DNA of 64,000 nt from Saprospiraceae bacterium (lineage in GTDB: Bacteria; Bacteroidota; Bacteroidia; Chitinophagales; Saprospiraceae). Position 1 is the stretch's first letter. Each line of letters begins with the position of its first letter. Positions 41,101 to 48,426 of the stretch are shown one piece after another. A program made the translations under genes and the position numbers. The stretch lies in contig JAHBTU010000001.1 in NCBI GenBank assembly GCA_019638455.1, positions 387,501 through 451,500 on the forward strand. The letters run 5' to 3'. Under the pieces are notes generated by a model. It was not told the DNA's origin. It did no database searches and saw only the letters and a program-made list of their open reading frames with translations.

Positions 41101-44100
41101 CAATCCGCTTGGTCCCATCACTTCTGCCATCGTTTTCACTTGCCCCGACGCGGATGGGGTGACGCAACATCCGGTGCGTCTCTATGTGGAAGACGAAGCG
41201 GGCAACCAAGCCATATGCGAAACATTCATCGTGGTGCAGGACAACGTGGTGCCAACCATCACGGCTTGCCCCCCCGATAGAACGGTCATCTGCAATGCCG
41301 ACCTTTCGCCCGATACACAAGGTTTTGCCTTGGCCAACGACAACTGCCCAACGACAACGGTCTCCTTCACGGATGCCATAGTCGCGGGCACGGGCAATGC
41401 TTGCTACGATATTCAACGCACTTGGACGGCAATTGACCAAGCGAACAATTCCGCCACTTGTGTGCAAATTTTGAGCGTGCTGGACACCGTAAAACCAACA
41501 CTCTCGCTTTTGCCCGCCGATATTACCATCGGATGCACCGACACTTTGACGGTGCCGCCCGTCGTGACAGCCTTCGACAACTGCACCAACGATGTGAGCG
41601 TGGTGTTGGAACTCGACACCGTGAACGTCGGACAAGGCAGCTGCGGGCAATTCAGCTACACCGTGCAACGCACTTGGATAGCTACCGACGATTGTGGCAA
41701 CTCCGCCGTGCACACGCAAAATGTGGTGGTGACCGACGATGAGGCCCCTGTGTTCACGGGAATGCCAGATACGGTGACGCTTTTCACGGCGAGTTTCCCC
41801 ATCAATTTGACCTGCTCGGTCGATTGGTCGTTCGATGTGGCGCAATTCGTGAGCGATTGCCAGCCTGATAGCCTGCTTACCATCACCAACAATGGCCCAC
41901 AAGGTGATGGCAACTCGGATTTGAGCGGCGAATATGTGGTAGGCCTATACAACATCCAAATCACGGCAAAAGATGCCTGCGACAACACGGCTGTGGACTC
42001 CATCATTCTGGTGGTGATTGACAACAGCATCCCGACCTTGATTTGCAACAACGATATCGTCATTGCGCTCGGAACCAATGGCCAAGCCCTCTTGTCGCCC
42101 AACGATGTTGACCTCGGCAGCACCGACAACTGTGGCATTGACACCATGTTCCTCTCGAAAAACCTGTTCGATTGCAGCGATTTGGGCTTCAACGAAGTGA
42201 CCTTGACTGCTGTGGACGAGGCGGGCAATTTGAACGCCTGCACCGTCAACGTGAACGTGACACCCGGCCTGAATCAGGTGTTCACCCTAGTGACCACCTC
42301 CACACCCGAATCCGTGTCGGGTGCCAACGACGGCACCGCCACCGCCACCCCCAGCGGTGGCAGCGGGCAATATACCTACGAATGGAGCACCACAGCCACT
42401 ACTCCCACCATCACGGGATTGGCCGCGGGGACTTACACCGTCACGGTGATTGACCAATCGAACGGCTGCCGTCAGGTGGACACCATCGTGGTGGACGAGG
42501 GCTTGAGAATCACGCTCAGCGTGGGCAACGCGGAGGGCTGCATCGGCCAAACGCTGTCCGTCCCGGTGACGGTCGAAAATTTCTCGGATGTGGTTGGGTT
42601 CAATTTTGAACTAAGCGTCACGGACAACAACGTGGGCACACTCCTCGGCATCACCGCCAATAGCGTGCATCCCAGTCTGGCAGCGGCGTTCATGTCCACC
42701 CTCAACGCAGGGTTGCTGGAGGTGGAATGGGCAGACACCGCATTGACCTTGCCCAGCGGCACCGTGTTGTTTAGTATTGACATTCAACTGGCTGCGGCGG
42801 CTATCGGTTCCGCATCGCCCGTCGTAGTCACCAACGAGATTTTTGAAATTCTGGTTAATGGTGACACCGCAACGGCCAACGTGACCGTAGTGAATGGCTC
42901 GGTGGAAATCACTTGCGACGAACCCGAACTCGAAATTGGTGGCGATATTCAAACTTGGAACAACCCGCAGCCCGTGCCGGGCGTGTTGGTGTCGCTCACT
43001 GGCGATGTCGTTGCCGACCAAACAACTGGCCCAGCCGGGACTTATCTGTTCGGCATCCCCAACAACACGAATACCACCGTCAAGTGCTTCAAGTCCACCC
43101 CCGGCAACGATGCCATCACGGGGGCTGATATATTGCTCATCAAACGCCACGTCTTGGGGGTTCAACTGCTGACATCCCCCTACCAATTCGTGGCAGCCGA
43201 CGTGAGCAGCGACGGGAACCTGTCCATCCTCGACTATGCCCGCATCCAACAAGTGGCGCTTGGCCTGCAAGACCACATCACTGGCTCGCTCGACTGGAAG
43301 TTCATCCCCAAATCCTACGTCTTCCCATCGCCCAACCCCATCAGCGTGGAGCCGGACAGCACCATCAGTCACCTGCCAGCGACGATGAGTTTCCTCGACG
43401 ACGATTTCGTGGCCGTGCGCATGGGCGACGTGAACGGCAACATCGTGCCGAGCTTCACCGACGACGATGCCGACGACCGCTCCGGCGGCACTTTCTTGTT
43501 CCGTCTCGACGAGCGCAGCTTCCAACAGGGAGAAACCTTCGAGGTGGCATTCAAGGCGAATGATTTCAACGAGCGTTCCGGTTGGCAAATGACCCTCCAA
43601 TTCGACCCGAAAGTGTTGGAATTGGTGGACATCATGCCGGGCGCGCTGCCCGACATGAACGATGCCAACTTCGGGGCGATGCGTGCGAAGGAAGGGCTGC
43701 TCACCTCGCTGTGGGTGAATGCCGTGCCAATGACCTTGCCTGACGGCACCGTGTTGTTCACGCTGCGTTTCAAGGCCTTACGCAACGGGGCTTCTTTGGA
43801 AGAGGTGCTGCATCGCAGCTCCCAAATCACTCGCGCCGAAGGCTACGACCGCGACGGCCAACCGCTCTACCTCGATTTTGCCTTCACACAAGGACAAAAC
43901 GGGACCGATGCTGCCACTTTCGCACTGTATCAGAACCAGCCCAACCCTTTCAACAGCCTGACGACCATCGCTTTCCGCCTGCCGGAATCAGGTCCCGCCA
44001 CGCTGCGGGTGTTCAACACCGCTGGTCAACTGCTCAAGCAAATCAGTGCCGATTTTGACAAGGGATACCACGAATTGCGCTTCCGCCGTGATGAACTGGG

Positions 44101-44176
44101 CGCTCCGGGGGTCTATTACTACGAACTCGAAGCGGCCCAACACAGCGCCCGCAAGAAGATGGTTTTGTTGGATTAA
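35195..44176 (+). CDS. Giant T9SS-secreted multidomain protein 2 (cohesin-like, HYR, SprB-type, dockerin-like)
   Basis: 2993 residues. A hydrophobic leader segment is at about 32-50. A cohesin-like domain (62-205) with DAACGDLVDITVTVSSGFDG opens the protein. One unit of the GGTY family of protein 1 (GGTYLGLGVTGTNFNATIAG) follows, then about 21 HYR or HYR-like modules to ~2355 with recurring DNC and GN-x-C motifs. A SprB-type repeat (ATPSGGSGQYTYEWSTTATT, ~2358-2436), a second cohesin-like domain (~2437-2574), a dockerin-like module with EF-hand loop DVSSDGNLSILD (~2675-2700), a third cohesin-like domain (~2765-2900) and a T9SS type A domain (NQPNPFNSLTTIAF to the end) follow. It is paralogous in architecture to protein 1, 770 bp upstream in the same orientation. 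SprB-type repeats occur in gliding adhesins; the role here is inferred as surface adhesin or scaffold. Confidence 0.88.
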   Translation: MKGKLRTLNLWLDASAPSSYLNFNFIGQFTTHAAMLVLLFATTAHVAWSNGVPTPRLNAVPPMLDLEVTGPTDAACGDLVDITVTVSSGFDGIGALQYSINWDETKLEYVSHNALEIGGLGGDPLIGDFNVANGELLYIWLDPDGTSGENLADGTTILTITFQVVGGGAASVDITGTPLTMEVQNDLLEIGTLTPLNNVSITLAGPVVTLTLGTNIACPNDTMVELTGGLPLGGTYLGLGVTGTNFNATIAGVGIHTITYLYDLGGCSGSATDDMTVEDIEPPMITCPVPVVTENADANCEFMVIGTGLDAIATDNCALSSLTNNFNATATLDSAVFTAGTTVVVWTATDGVSQTATCTVEITVNDVTPPTAECQDITVNLDAEGKALVMGMDLDNGSSDNCDNPVGLFVTGFAYYYAFNNWTFSSTGDGSADDSGLPTSVALTSNDDGNAGDTKICIDIPQTTTVAFTWDYFTPDTPELDPFGFEVNGAFTQLSDNAGGFFQSGSVVVALNEGDNFCLVANSFDGLFGAATTTISPFHVSKTQFSCDDIGDNGVTLTALDSAGNTSTCSATVTVVDVTPPVLSYTFPDTYNVNVTSGDCSTVVTIERPSVTDCVVPVFDNFELSVCGAIMLQPTEGPAIINGVPDPDFLNVIPALDVCDPSTKFVAIQFPVGITEIPYIWCDGFGNCDTVTITITVIETGVPVANCIGTVIPLSLNANGFVVVNPDLVNATSGDNCGLDSIWVTPDTLTCANLGDNIVTLTVSDGDGNTSTCTATVNVVDELAPIVNCPTDFVASTDTTTCDALSENIPGLLLTEIPADGIIDAPGQYKDNCGVVSIGYTLTGATSGSGTYPIPDGTVFNIGATAVTYIFEDADGNTTSCSFNVTVEDLMPPQTLDCPTPAPVNANLGGCQAFVDWIPPTFMDNCPGVLTLFNSHNPGQPFLFGSTLITYTATDAEGNIGICTFEVIVNDIQPPVAVCKDIEVFLGADGTVSVDSTQLNNNSTDNCVFKILNDTVIYNCTNIGANDYLLIIEDFGGNRDSALCVVTVSDTLAPVITDCDLFVAPDIDLDADCQFVLNAADYALNFNIEDNTLNDAPPCPLSFDVDVDGSGFAAEYQFTCQDKGANIVTFRATDVFGNTAVCTKTVTANDVTPPVIIDADVVAPPDVTVECSDYDANDFATLGQITLADVTDACDDACGATLDIAFSDSEVPGSCANSFFVFRTWTVSDQSGNFTTHFQTITVLDTQAPVISGVDTLVNLEANNYDDVPQCVVTHTVEILDANVTDNCTTDFADYTLTYVIDLAPLGVGPNLNGTGAAATADFPIGTSEVTFTVTDPCGNSSEVTVTVEVADVNGPVINEPFGAYLGNTNLVCDSTFVILNATGNCGNIFSWYRPFANANEESFFDCSNYTVTETISDASVQSAINASSPFTYVNPPVFGIFPTTFFPVGNTVITYTATDEVGNTTVCAFTVRVIDNEAPTILCPSDQNLSITAGCTDETLVPSYINGLQVTDNCPSNVFITQTPAAGTTLSDVVANVQAGETFIVTMMAQDGQADSLSAVPCTFTVTLFDGTSPVPVLPFLPDILTSCGLDTVEAPMALDCNGIDFDTIYGTPSAPVVEILPPLVPGGPPRYVLNAGNYAITWSYTDPQNNTTTQLQSVQIQPDNNPPLAFCQQPFTVELTPAGDYALSVAEIDDGSTDPDDCGPVDLDISPAVLTCADLNDPVAVVLTVTDVSGNTAQCSTSVLALDVTAPELSPIPADLALEACDPIPNPASVTAADACDNNVEIAFQQDTVLFLNDYSYVLQRLWTATDDAGNVTTGTQLIVILDTQAPQIIGAPDTLVVFTDLNNLDCKDTVSFNIFPFINDCDTTSLTITNNLSDQGTEFFDVLAVGTYTLIYTVRDGNDNETTHDIFIEVKDGTDPIAACINGVSVSLQASGTVTVTAANINASSSDNCTAQNDLALTIQRLNPLGPITSAIVFTCPDADGVTQHPVRLYVEDEAGNQAICETFIVVQDNVVPTITACPPDRTVICNADLSPDTQGFALANDNCPTTTVSFTDAIVAGTGNACYDIQRTWTAIDQANNSATCVQILSVLDTVKPTLSLLPADITIGCTDTLTVPPVVTAFDNCTNDVSVVLELDTVNVGQGSCGQFSYTVQRTWIATDDCGNSAVHTQNVVVTDDEAPVFTGMPDTVTLFTASFPINLTCSVDWSFDVAQFVSDCQPDSLLTITNNGPQGDGNSDLSGEYVVGLYNIQITAKDACDNTAVDSIILVVIDNSIPTLICNNDIVIALGTNGQALLSPNDVDLGSTDNCGIDTMFLSKNLFDCSDLGFNEVTLTAVDEAGNLNACTVNVNVTPGLNQVFTLVTTSTPESVSGANDGTATATPSGGSGQYTYEWSTTATTPTITGLAAGTYTVTVIDQSNGCRQVDTIVVDEGLRITLSVGNAEGCIGQTLSVPVTVENFSDVVGFNFELSVTDNNVGTLLGITANSVHPSLAAAFMSTLNAGLLEVEWADTALTLPSGTVLFSIDIQLAAAAIGSASPVVVTNEIFEILVNGDTATANVTVVNGSVEITCDEPELEIGGDIQTWNNPQPVPGVLVSLTGDVVADQTTGPAGTYLFGIPNNTNTTVKCFKSTPGNDAITGADILLIKRHVLGVQLLTSPYQFVAADVSSDGNLSILDYARIQQVALGLQDHITGSLDWKFIPKSYVFPSPNPISVEPDSTISHLPATMSFLDDDFVAVRMGDVNGNIVPSFTDDDADDRSGGTFLFRLDERSFQQGETFEVAFKANDFNERSGWQMTLQFDPKVLELVDIMPGALPDMNDANFGAMRAKEGLLTSLWVNAVPMTLPDGTVLFTLRFKALRNGASLEEVLHRSSQITRAEGYDRDGQPLYLDFAFTQGQNGTDAATFALYQNQPNPFNSLTTIAFRLPESGPATLRVFNTAGQLLKQISADFDKGYHELRFRRDELGAPGVYYYELEAAQHSARKKMVLLD

Positions 44177-44197
44177 TTTTTTGTTTGAGTTGCCTGG

Positions 44198-44226
44198 GGC
44201 TTGCCCGGCCAAGGGCAGCGGACAGG
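44198..44226 (+). repeat. Dispersed 28-bp motif, copy 4
   Basis: GGCTTGCCCGGCCAAG then GGCAGCGGACAGG, 22 bp after the giant protein 2 stop codon. Confidence 0.65.
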
Positions 44227-44250
44227 GTTTGAGCGACCCCTAAAAAACGA

Positions 44251-44292
44251 AGCGCCTCGCCAGTCGAATCAACTGGCGGGGCGCTCAGTTTT
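44251..44292 (+). terminator. Probable terminator after giant protein 2 gene
   Basis: AGCGCCTCGCCAGT (44251-44264) pairs with ACTGGCGGGGCGCT (44272-44285) with one wobble. A short TTTT follows after CAG. Confidence 0.65.
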
Positions 44293-44319
44293 GCACCATG
44301 AGGGGCAGCACCTAAAAAA

Positions 44320-44490
44320 TTTCGTAAAAACTTACGCAGCCCCAAGCGCATAAGACTCGGTTGACAGGCTTACAGGTTTTTGACAGGATTTACAAGATTT
44401 ACAGGATTTTTGGCGGCGAAGCCACTTCATCTATCCTGTAAAACCTGTCAAAAATTCAATGTCTGCTGTCCTGCCTAAGTTTTTACGAAA
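44320..44490. repeat. ~165-bp inverted-terminus element, copy B (171 bp)
   Basis: The ends TTTCGTAAAAACTTA and TAAGTTTTTACGAAA are exact 15-bp inverted repeats. Inside is a second palindromic pair, GACAGGATTTACAAGATTTACAGG and its partial complement CCTGTAAAACCTGTC. It is homologous throughout to 47387-47548 (shared GGACTCGG-like, GACAGGATTTACAAG and ATTCAATGTCTG blocks). The remainder of 44177-44565 shows no gene. Confidence 0.75.
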
Positions 44491-44565
44491 CTTCTCGCAG
44501 CATCAAGCCATTGAACATTGAGAATTGGCCATTCCCGAATTGGTTAAGCCCTTCAACGAACCGCA

Positions 44566-45237
44566 TCATTTCAACACATAGCCCTGACCAAACTGCGTGT
44601 GGATGAGTTTTTGCTCAAAACCCTTGTCCACCTTGTTGCGGAGGTAATTGACATACACCTCGATGACGTTGGTGCCAGTGTCAAAATCCAAATCCCAGAC
44701 TTTTTCGGCAATTTCGGTTTTGGACAACACGCGCCCGGGGTTGCGGAGAAACAATGTGAGGAGGTCAAATTCGCGCGGGGTGAGCAGGATGGGGCATCCG
44801 CTGCGCCGCACCGTCTTGGCATCGAGGTCTTGCTCCAAGTCGCCGAACCGCAACACATTTTTTGGCCGGGTGTTGGTGGCGGGCCGCCGCGCCAGCGCCC
44901 GCACTCGTGCGAGCAATTCACGAAATTCAAAGGGTTTGCTCAGGTAGTCGTCGGCTCCGGTTTCGAGGCCTGTCACTTTGTCGTCGGTGTGGCTAAGGGC
45001 GGAGAGCAGGAGAAAGGGCGTTTTGTTGCCTTTTGCGCGCAAGTACCGGCAGATTTCAAGCCCCGTGACACCGGGCATGATGATGTCGCAGACGATGACA
45101 TCATAGGTGTTTTCCAAGGCGAGACGCAGCCCCGTGTCGCCATCGGTGGCGGCATCCACGAGCCATTGTTGTTCGGCCAAACCCTGCTGGAGCGATTGAA
45201 TGGTCTTGATTTCGTCTTCGATGAGCAGTATGCGCAT
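44566..45237 (-). CDS. OmpR/PhoB-family response regulator
   Basis: A 223-residue two-domain regulator. The receiver (1-115) has the acidic pair in EDE (8-10 region), phospho-acceptor Asp51, switch Ser79 and Lys101. The winged-helix DNA-binding domain (about 128-223) has LLTPREFDLLTLFLRNPG and ends EQKLIHTQFGQGYVLK, the standard trans_reg_C finish. It is closest in feel to CusR/ArlR-type regulators paired with HAMP kinases. No kinase gene is adjacent (thioredoxin upstream, repeats downstream), so it is an orphan within this window. Confidence 0.92.
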   Translation of the reverse strand: MRILLIEDEIKTIQSLQQGLAEQQWLVDAATDGDTGLRLALENTYDVIVCDIIMPGVTGLEICRYLRAKGNKTPFLLLSALSHTDDKVTGLETGADDYLSKPFEFRELLARVRALARRPATNTRPKNVLRFGDLEQDLDAKTVRRSGCPILLTPREFDLLTLFLRNPGRVLSKTEIAEKVWDLDFDTGTNVIEVYVNYLRNKVDKGFEQKLIHTQFGQGYVLK

Positions 45238-45271
45238 GGCACGAAGTTACGGCGGCGTATCCCGATAAACA

Positions 45272-45308
45272 AAAACCCGCGTCTGGAACAGGTCCAAACG
45301 CGGGTTTT
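45272..45308 (-). terminator. Terminator between thioredoxin and response regulator genes
   Basis: AAAACCCGCGT (45272-45282) pairs with ACGCGGGTTTT (45298-45308); the A/T-rich arms provide a U tract in either direction. It most likely ends the thioredoxin transcript. Confidence 0.7.
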
Positions 45309-45330
45309 AATAGTTGGGAACAACGTCACA

Positions 45331-45651
45331 TCAGGCCAGCAATGCCTCTATTTTTTCTTGAAGCACTTTTTTGGACTGTGTTCCGACGAGTTTATCTTTC
45401 AATTCCCCGTTTTTGAAAATAAGGAAAGTCGGGATGCCACGCACGTTGTATTGCATCGGTACCTCTTGGTTATTGTCCACGTTGAGTTTGCCGACCAACG
45501 CACGGTCTTTGTATTCGTCGGCCAATTGCTCCACGATAGGGCCCATCGCCAAGCAAGGCTGACACCATTCTGCCCAAAGGTCCACTACCGCCACTTTGCC
45601 GCTTTCGATGACGTCCGATTTGAAGTTCGAATCCGTGAGTTCGTATGCCAT
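45331..45651 (-). CDS. trxA: Thioredoxin with WCQPC active site
   Basis: A 106-residue thioredoxin of standard length. The active site reads AEWCQPCLAMGP (Cys30, Cys33), with Gln where the canonical form has Gly. The cis-Pro loop RGIPTFLIF (Pro74) and the DNN segment are normal. It should be a cytoplasmic disulfide reductase. The Gln variant may shift redox potential or partner choice. A TACCTTTG -7-like box lies at 45732-45739 on the minus strand without a clear -33. Confidence 0.92.
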   Translation of the reverse strand: MAYELTDSNFKSDVIESGKVAVVDLWAEWCQPCLAMGPIVEQLADEYKDRALVGKLNVDNNQEVPMQYNVRGIPTFLIFKNGELKDKLVGTQSKKVLQEKIEALLA

Positions 45652-46026
45652 TTTGGAAAAAAATTAATTGAGTGAAAATTGCAAGTTTGAAAAAATCGAG
45701 TGTTGAAACACCGTTAAGACCGAAATGGTTGCAAAGGTAACACGCCAACTTGTGCGCGTCCTTGAATGGACAGTCGAAAATGTCCGCGCCCCAACGTTTA
45801 TATACTTTGATTCACTGTGATTTGTCGGATAAATATGATTGGTGTTCTTGATTTTGGGCAAATTGTGCTTTTGGCCATGCTCAAAACTTGACGGCGCGAG
45901 GTATAAGACTTGTATCACTCATAAAACAAACTCGCCACTCAACTCTCTCGTTTTGAGTTGTCTTGCTGGCCTGCCAAGCGACAGGGAAGAATCTACACAG
46001 CACGAGAGAAGCATCAGGAAGTCTTT
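45652..46026. other. Gene-free region between thioredoxin and nhaA
   Basis: No supported gene. It contains a -7-like box (45732-45739, minus) for thioredoxin. A 74-codon plus-strand frame at 45839 has no family features and runs into nhaA antisense. Confidence 0.5.
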
Positions 46027-47340
46027 CTATTCTTCCTTGCCCAGCCTGCTCAATAGAAAATAGCCAGCGGTGCCGCCTATGAGCGAGGCGAGCAGGATGC
46101 CGAATTTGGCCTGCAAAATGTAGGTCGGGTCTTTGAAAGCCAGCTCTGTGATAAACAGCGACATGGTGAAGCCCACCGCTGCCAAAAGCGAGGCGCCGTA
46201 AATGTGCCCCCAGCGCACGCCAGTCGGCAGCCCAGCCCATTTGAGCAACACCATGAGTTTGGTCATCGTCACGATGCCGACGAATTTGCCCACCAGTAGG
46301 CCCACCATCACGCCCAGCGTGACGTTGCTCCCGATGTTGGAGAAAAAATCGCCCGAAAAGGTAATGCCCGCGTTGGCCAAAGCAAATATGGGCATCACCA
46401 CAAACGACACCAAGGGGTGCATGCCGTGTTCGAGCCGTTGGAGTGGTGTGAGCGCGGCTAACGAGTAGTAGCGAATCTTGTCAAGCACATGCAGTTGCTC
46501 CTGCGTCACCAGGCTGACGTTGTTGGTCTCCGCGTCCTCAAATGCTTTCGCCAGCAGGTTGATTTTCTGGACGAACTTGCGGTCTTCTATTTTCACGTTG
46601 GCCGGGATGGTGAGCGCCGCCAACACGCCTGCCACTGTCGCGTGAATGCCTGACAACATGAACGCCAGCCACAACCCGCCGATGCCCACGATTCCATAAA
46701 ACACCGTGTTTCTGACACCCAGCAGATTGGCCGCAATGAGTACCATCATAAACGCCGCCCCAATGCCGAGGCTCAACGCCGAAAACTCGGAAGTGTAAAA
46801 GATGGCAATCACCAGCACCGCGCCCAAGTCGTCGGCGATGGCAAGCGCCGTCAGGAAAATCTTCAAAGAGGTAGGCACCCGGTCGCCGAGCAGATACAAA
46901 ATGCCGAGTGCGAATGCGATGTCGGTCGCCATTGGAATACCCCAACCGCTGCTCGCGCCCGTGTTGCCGTTCCAAGCCAGATAAATCAAGGCTGGCACAA
47001 CCATGCCCCCCAGACCCGCCATCAATGGCAGTAGCGCCTCTTTGGGTTTCGACAACTCCCCGGCCAGCACTTCCCGCTTCAACTCCAAGCCTATGACGAA
47101 AAAGAAAATCGCCATCAAGCCGTCGTTTATCCAGTGATGCAGTGTGTTGGAAATAAAGTAGTCATCGTATCCGATGGTAAATTTATGCTCCCAAAGGTGG
47201 TGATACGATTCTTTCCATGGCGAATTGGCCCACACCAAGGCGACGACTGCCGAAAGGAAAAGCATGATGCCGCCAGTGGTTGAGTTGTTGATGAATCGGC
47301 CAATTGGTTCGAGCAGCCGGTCTATAGGATCTTTGCGCAT
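46027..47340 (-). CDS. nhaA: Na+/H+ antiporter NhaA
   Basis: A 437-residue integral membrane antiporter with about 11-12 hydrophobic segments. Family motifs: IGRFINNSTTGGIMLFLSAV at the N-terminus, GLMAIFFFVIGLELKREVLAGELS, MATDIAFALGILYLLGDRVP, and TALAIADDLGAVLVIAIFY with the tandem Asp pair needed for Na+/H+ exchange. GIHATVAGVLAALTIP also fits. It exchanges Na+ for H+ at the inner membrane for pH and sodium control. ATG 47340 (MRKDPIDRLLEPIG) was chosen over 47358. It appears monocistronic. Confidence 0.96.
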   Translation of the reverse strand: MRKDPIDRLLEPIGRFINNSTTGGIMLFLSAVVALVWANSPWKESYHHLWEHKFTIGYDDYFISNTLHHWINDGLMAIFFFVIGLELKREVLAGELSKPKEALLPLMAGLGGMVVPALIYLAWNGNTGASSGWGIPMATDIAFALGILYLLGDRVPTSLKIFLTALAIADDLGAVLVIAIFYTSEFSALSLGIGAAFMMVLIAANLLGVRNTVFYGIVGIGGLWLAFMLSGIHATVAGVLAALTIPANVKIEDRKFVQKINLLAKAFEDAETNNVSLVTQEQLHVLDKIRYYSLAALTPLQRLEHGMHPLVSFVVMPIFALANAGITFSGDFFSNIGSNVTLGVMVGLLVGKFVGIVTMTKLMVLLKWAGLPTGVRWGHIYGASLLAAVGFTMSLFITELAFKDPTYILQAKFGILLASLIGGTAGYFLLSRLGKEE

Positions 47341-47386
47341 GAGGCAAACATAAATCAATCGCCGTGTTGGGTGTTTAATTTTTTTG

Positions 47387-47548
47387 GTAAAAACTTAGTC
47401 AGCCTCCAAACGCAGAGGACTCGGATGGCAGCCTTATACGTTTTGACAGGATTTACAAGATTTACAGGTTCAATGAGGCGGCTTCGCTGCGAAAAATCCT
47501 GTAAATCCTGTCAAAATTCAATGTCTGTTGCCCTGTCTAAGTTATTAC
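47387..47548. repeat. ~165-bp inverted-terminus element, copy C (162 bp)
   Basis: The ends GTAAAAACTTAG and CTAAGTTATTAC are inverted with one mismatch. The interior is homologous to 44320-44490, including GACAGGATTTACAAG and ATTCAATGTCTG. It has the same termini as the array-bearing element at 14412-14830. Confidence 0.72.
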
Positions 47549-47580
47549 TTTTTATGAAGTAAATATGGAATGCACAACCC

Positions 47581-48158
47581 TCATCTCGTCAAAACGATTG
47601 TGCCTGCCTTTATAGGCAGATTGTTGCGGTCAGCGATGCGGTAAAAGTAAAAACCTTGCGCGATGCTTGTTGGCCTCCACTTGACCATGTCTCGGATTTT
47701 GTTGCAACCCCAAACCCGGACACCGCTGTGGTCGTAAACCTGAATGGATACTTCGCCCTGCCGACCGCTTGCATCGAACGTCACCTCATCGCTCGCCGGG
47801 TTGGGATACACCACAACCTCCACTTTCTCCTCGACAGGCACGGGCGCACTGCTCGTGATGCACAACGTGTCCACGCACCCGTCTTTGTCTATTTTGATGA
47901 CCCAGCCTTGGTAGTTGACACTCACAGGCGCGAACCGTTCGGTATAGCCAGCCGCCACCACGCTGCCGCTGGGCAGTACTACCACCCCGCCCAAAAAATT
48001 TCGGGTGCCGTCGGGGCTGTCGGGCCAAGCGGTGAAATGCCTGTTCCAGAGCGTGTCGCCGTCCAACACCAAGTTCCTGAATGTTGTCGCTGGCAGAGAA
48101 AGGTCGTACTTGTTATTGAAGCCCGTTTGGGAAAAGACAGGGAATAAGTGCGGCAATA
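47581..48158 (-). pseudogene. Deletion derivative of the adjacent T9SS propeller paralogue
   Basis: About 190 residues. The first part (TGFNNKYDLSLPATTFRNLVLDGDTL) matches the mature start of the protein at 48427-49956. It then jumps directly to that protein's last third (LFTAWPDSPDG-like, GWVIKIDKDGCVDTLCITSS, VVYPNPASDEVTF), ending in a T9SS domain (IVLTR). The missing ~305 residues correspond to an in-frame 915-bp deletion between two GACACG copies; the junction is at 48052-48057. The signal peptide is cut by the 181-bp repeat at 48159, which supplies a spurious upstream start. It is probably no longer exported. Confidence 0.7.
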
Positions 48159-48339
48159 TTATACCCAGATTAAAGAGGATTTGAATCTGCCTGTTGGCAA
48201 GACAAGGATTTCCTTGATTGATTTGCATGATTTCCAAAGGATTGCGAGCACCGTTCGTTCAAAACCACCTTGTCAGACCCTGTATTCAGGGGCTTGCCCG
48301 GCCAAGTGAAGCGGACGGGGCTGATTTGCGTTGACTATA
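48159..48339. repeat. 181-bp dispersed repeat, copy B
   Basis: Same 181-bp unit as 18667-18847, same orientation, including the 28-bp motif (48291-48318). Its left edge abuts the truncated signal peptide of the deletion derivative. Confidence 0.88.
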
Positions 48340-48369
48340 AAAGTACAATTAGAACTTTTTTCATGGCAT

Positions 48370-48402
48370 AAAAAATTAAAGCCCTGCTCCGTGTGAAGCA
48401 GG
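48370..48402 (-). terminator. Probable terminator of the 48427-49956 gene
   Basis: On the minus strand CCTGCTTC pairs with GGAGCAGG (one wobble) around ACAC, followed by GCTTTAATTTTTT. Confidence 0.6.
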
Positions 48403-48426
48403 ACAAGGCCAATTGATTTTAAAAGA

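Noticed and set aside
45839..46063. 74-codon plus-strand ORF
   Set aside because: No recognisable features; it runs antisense into nhaA.
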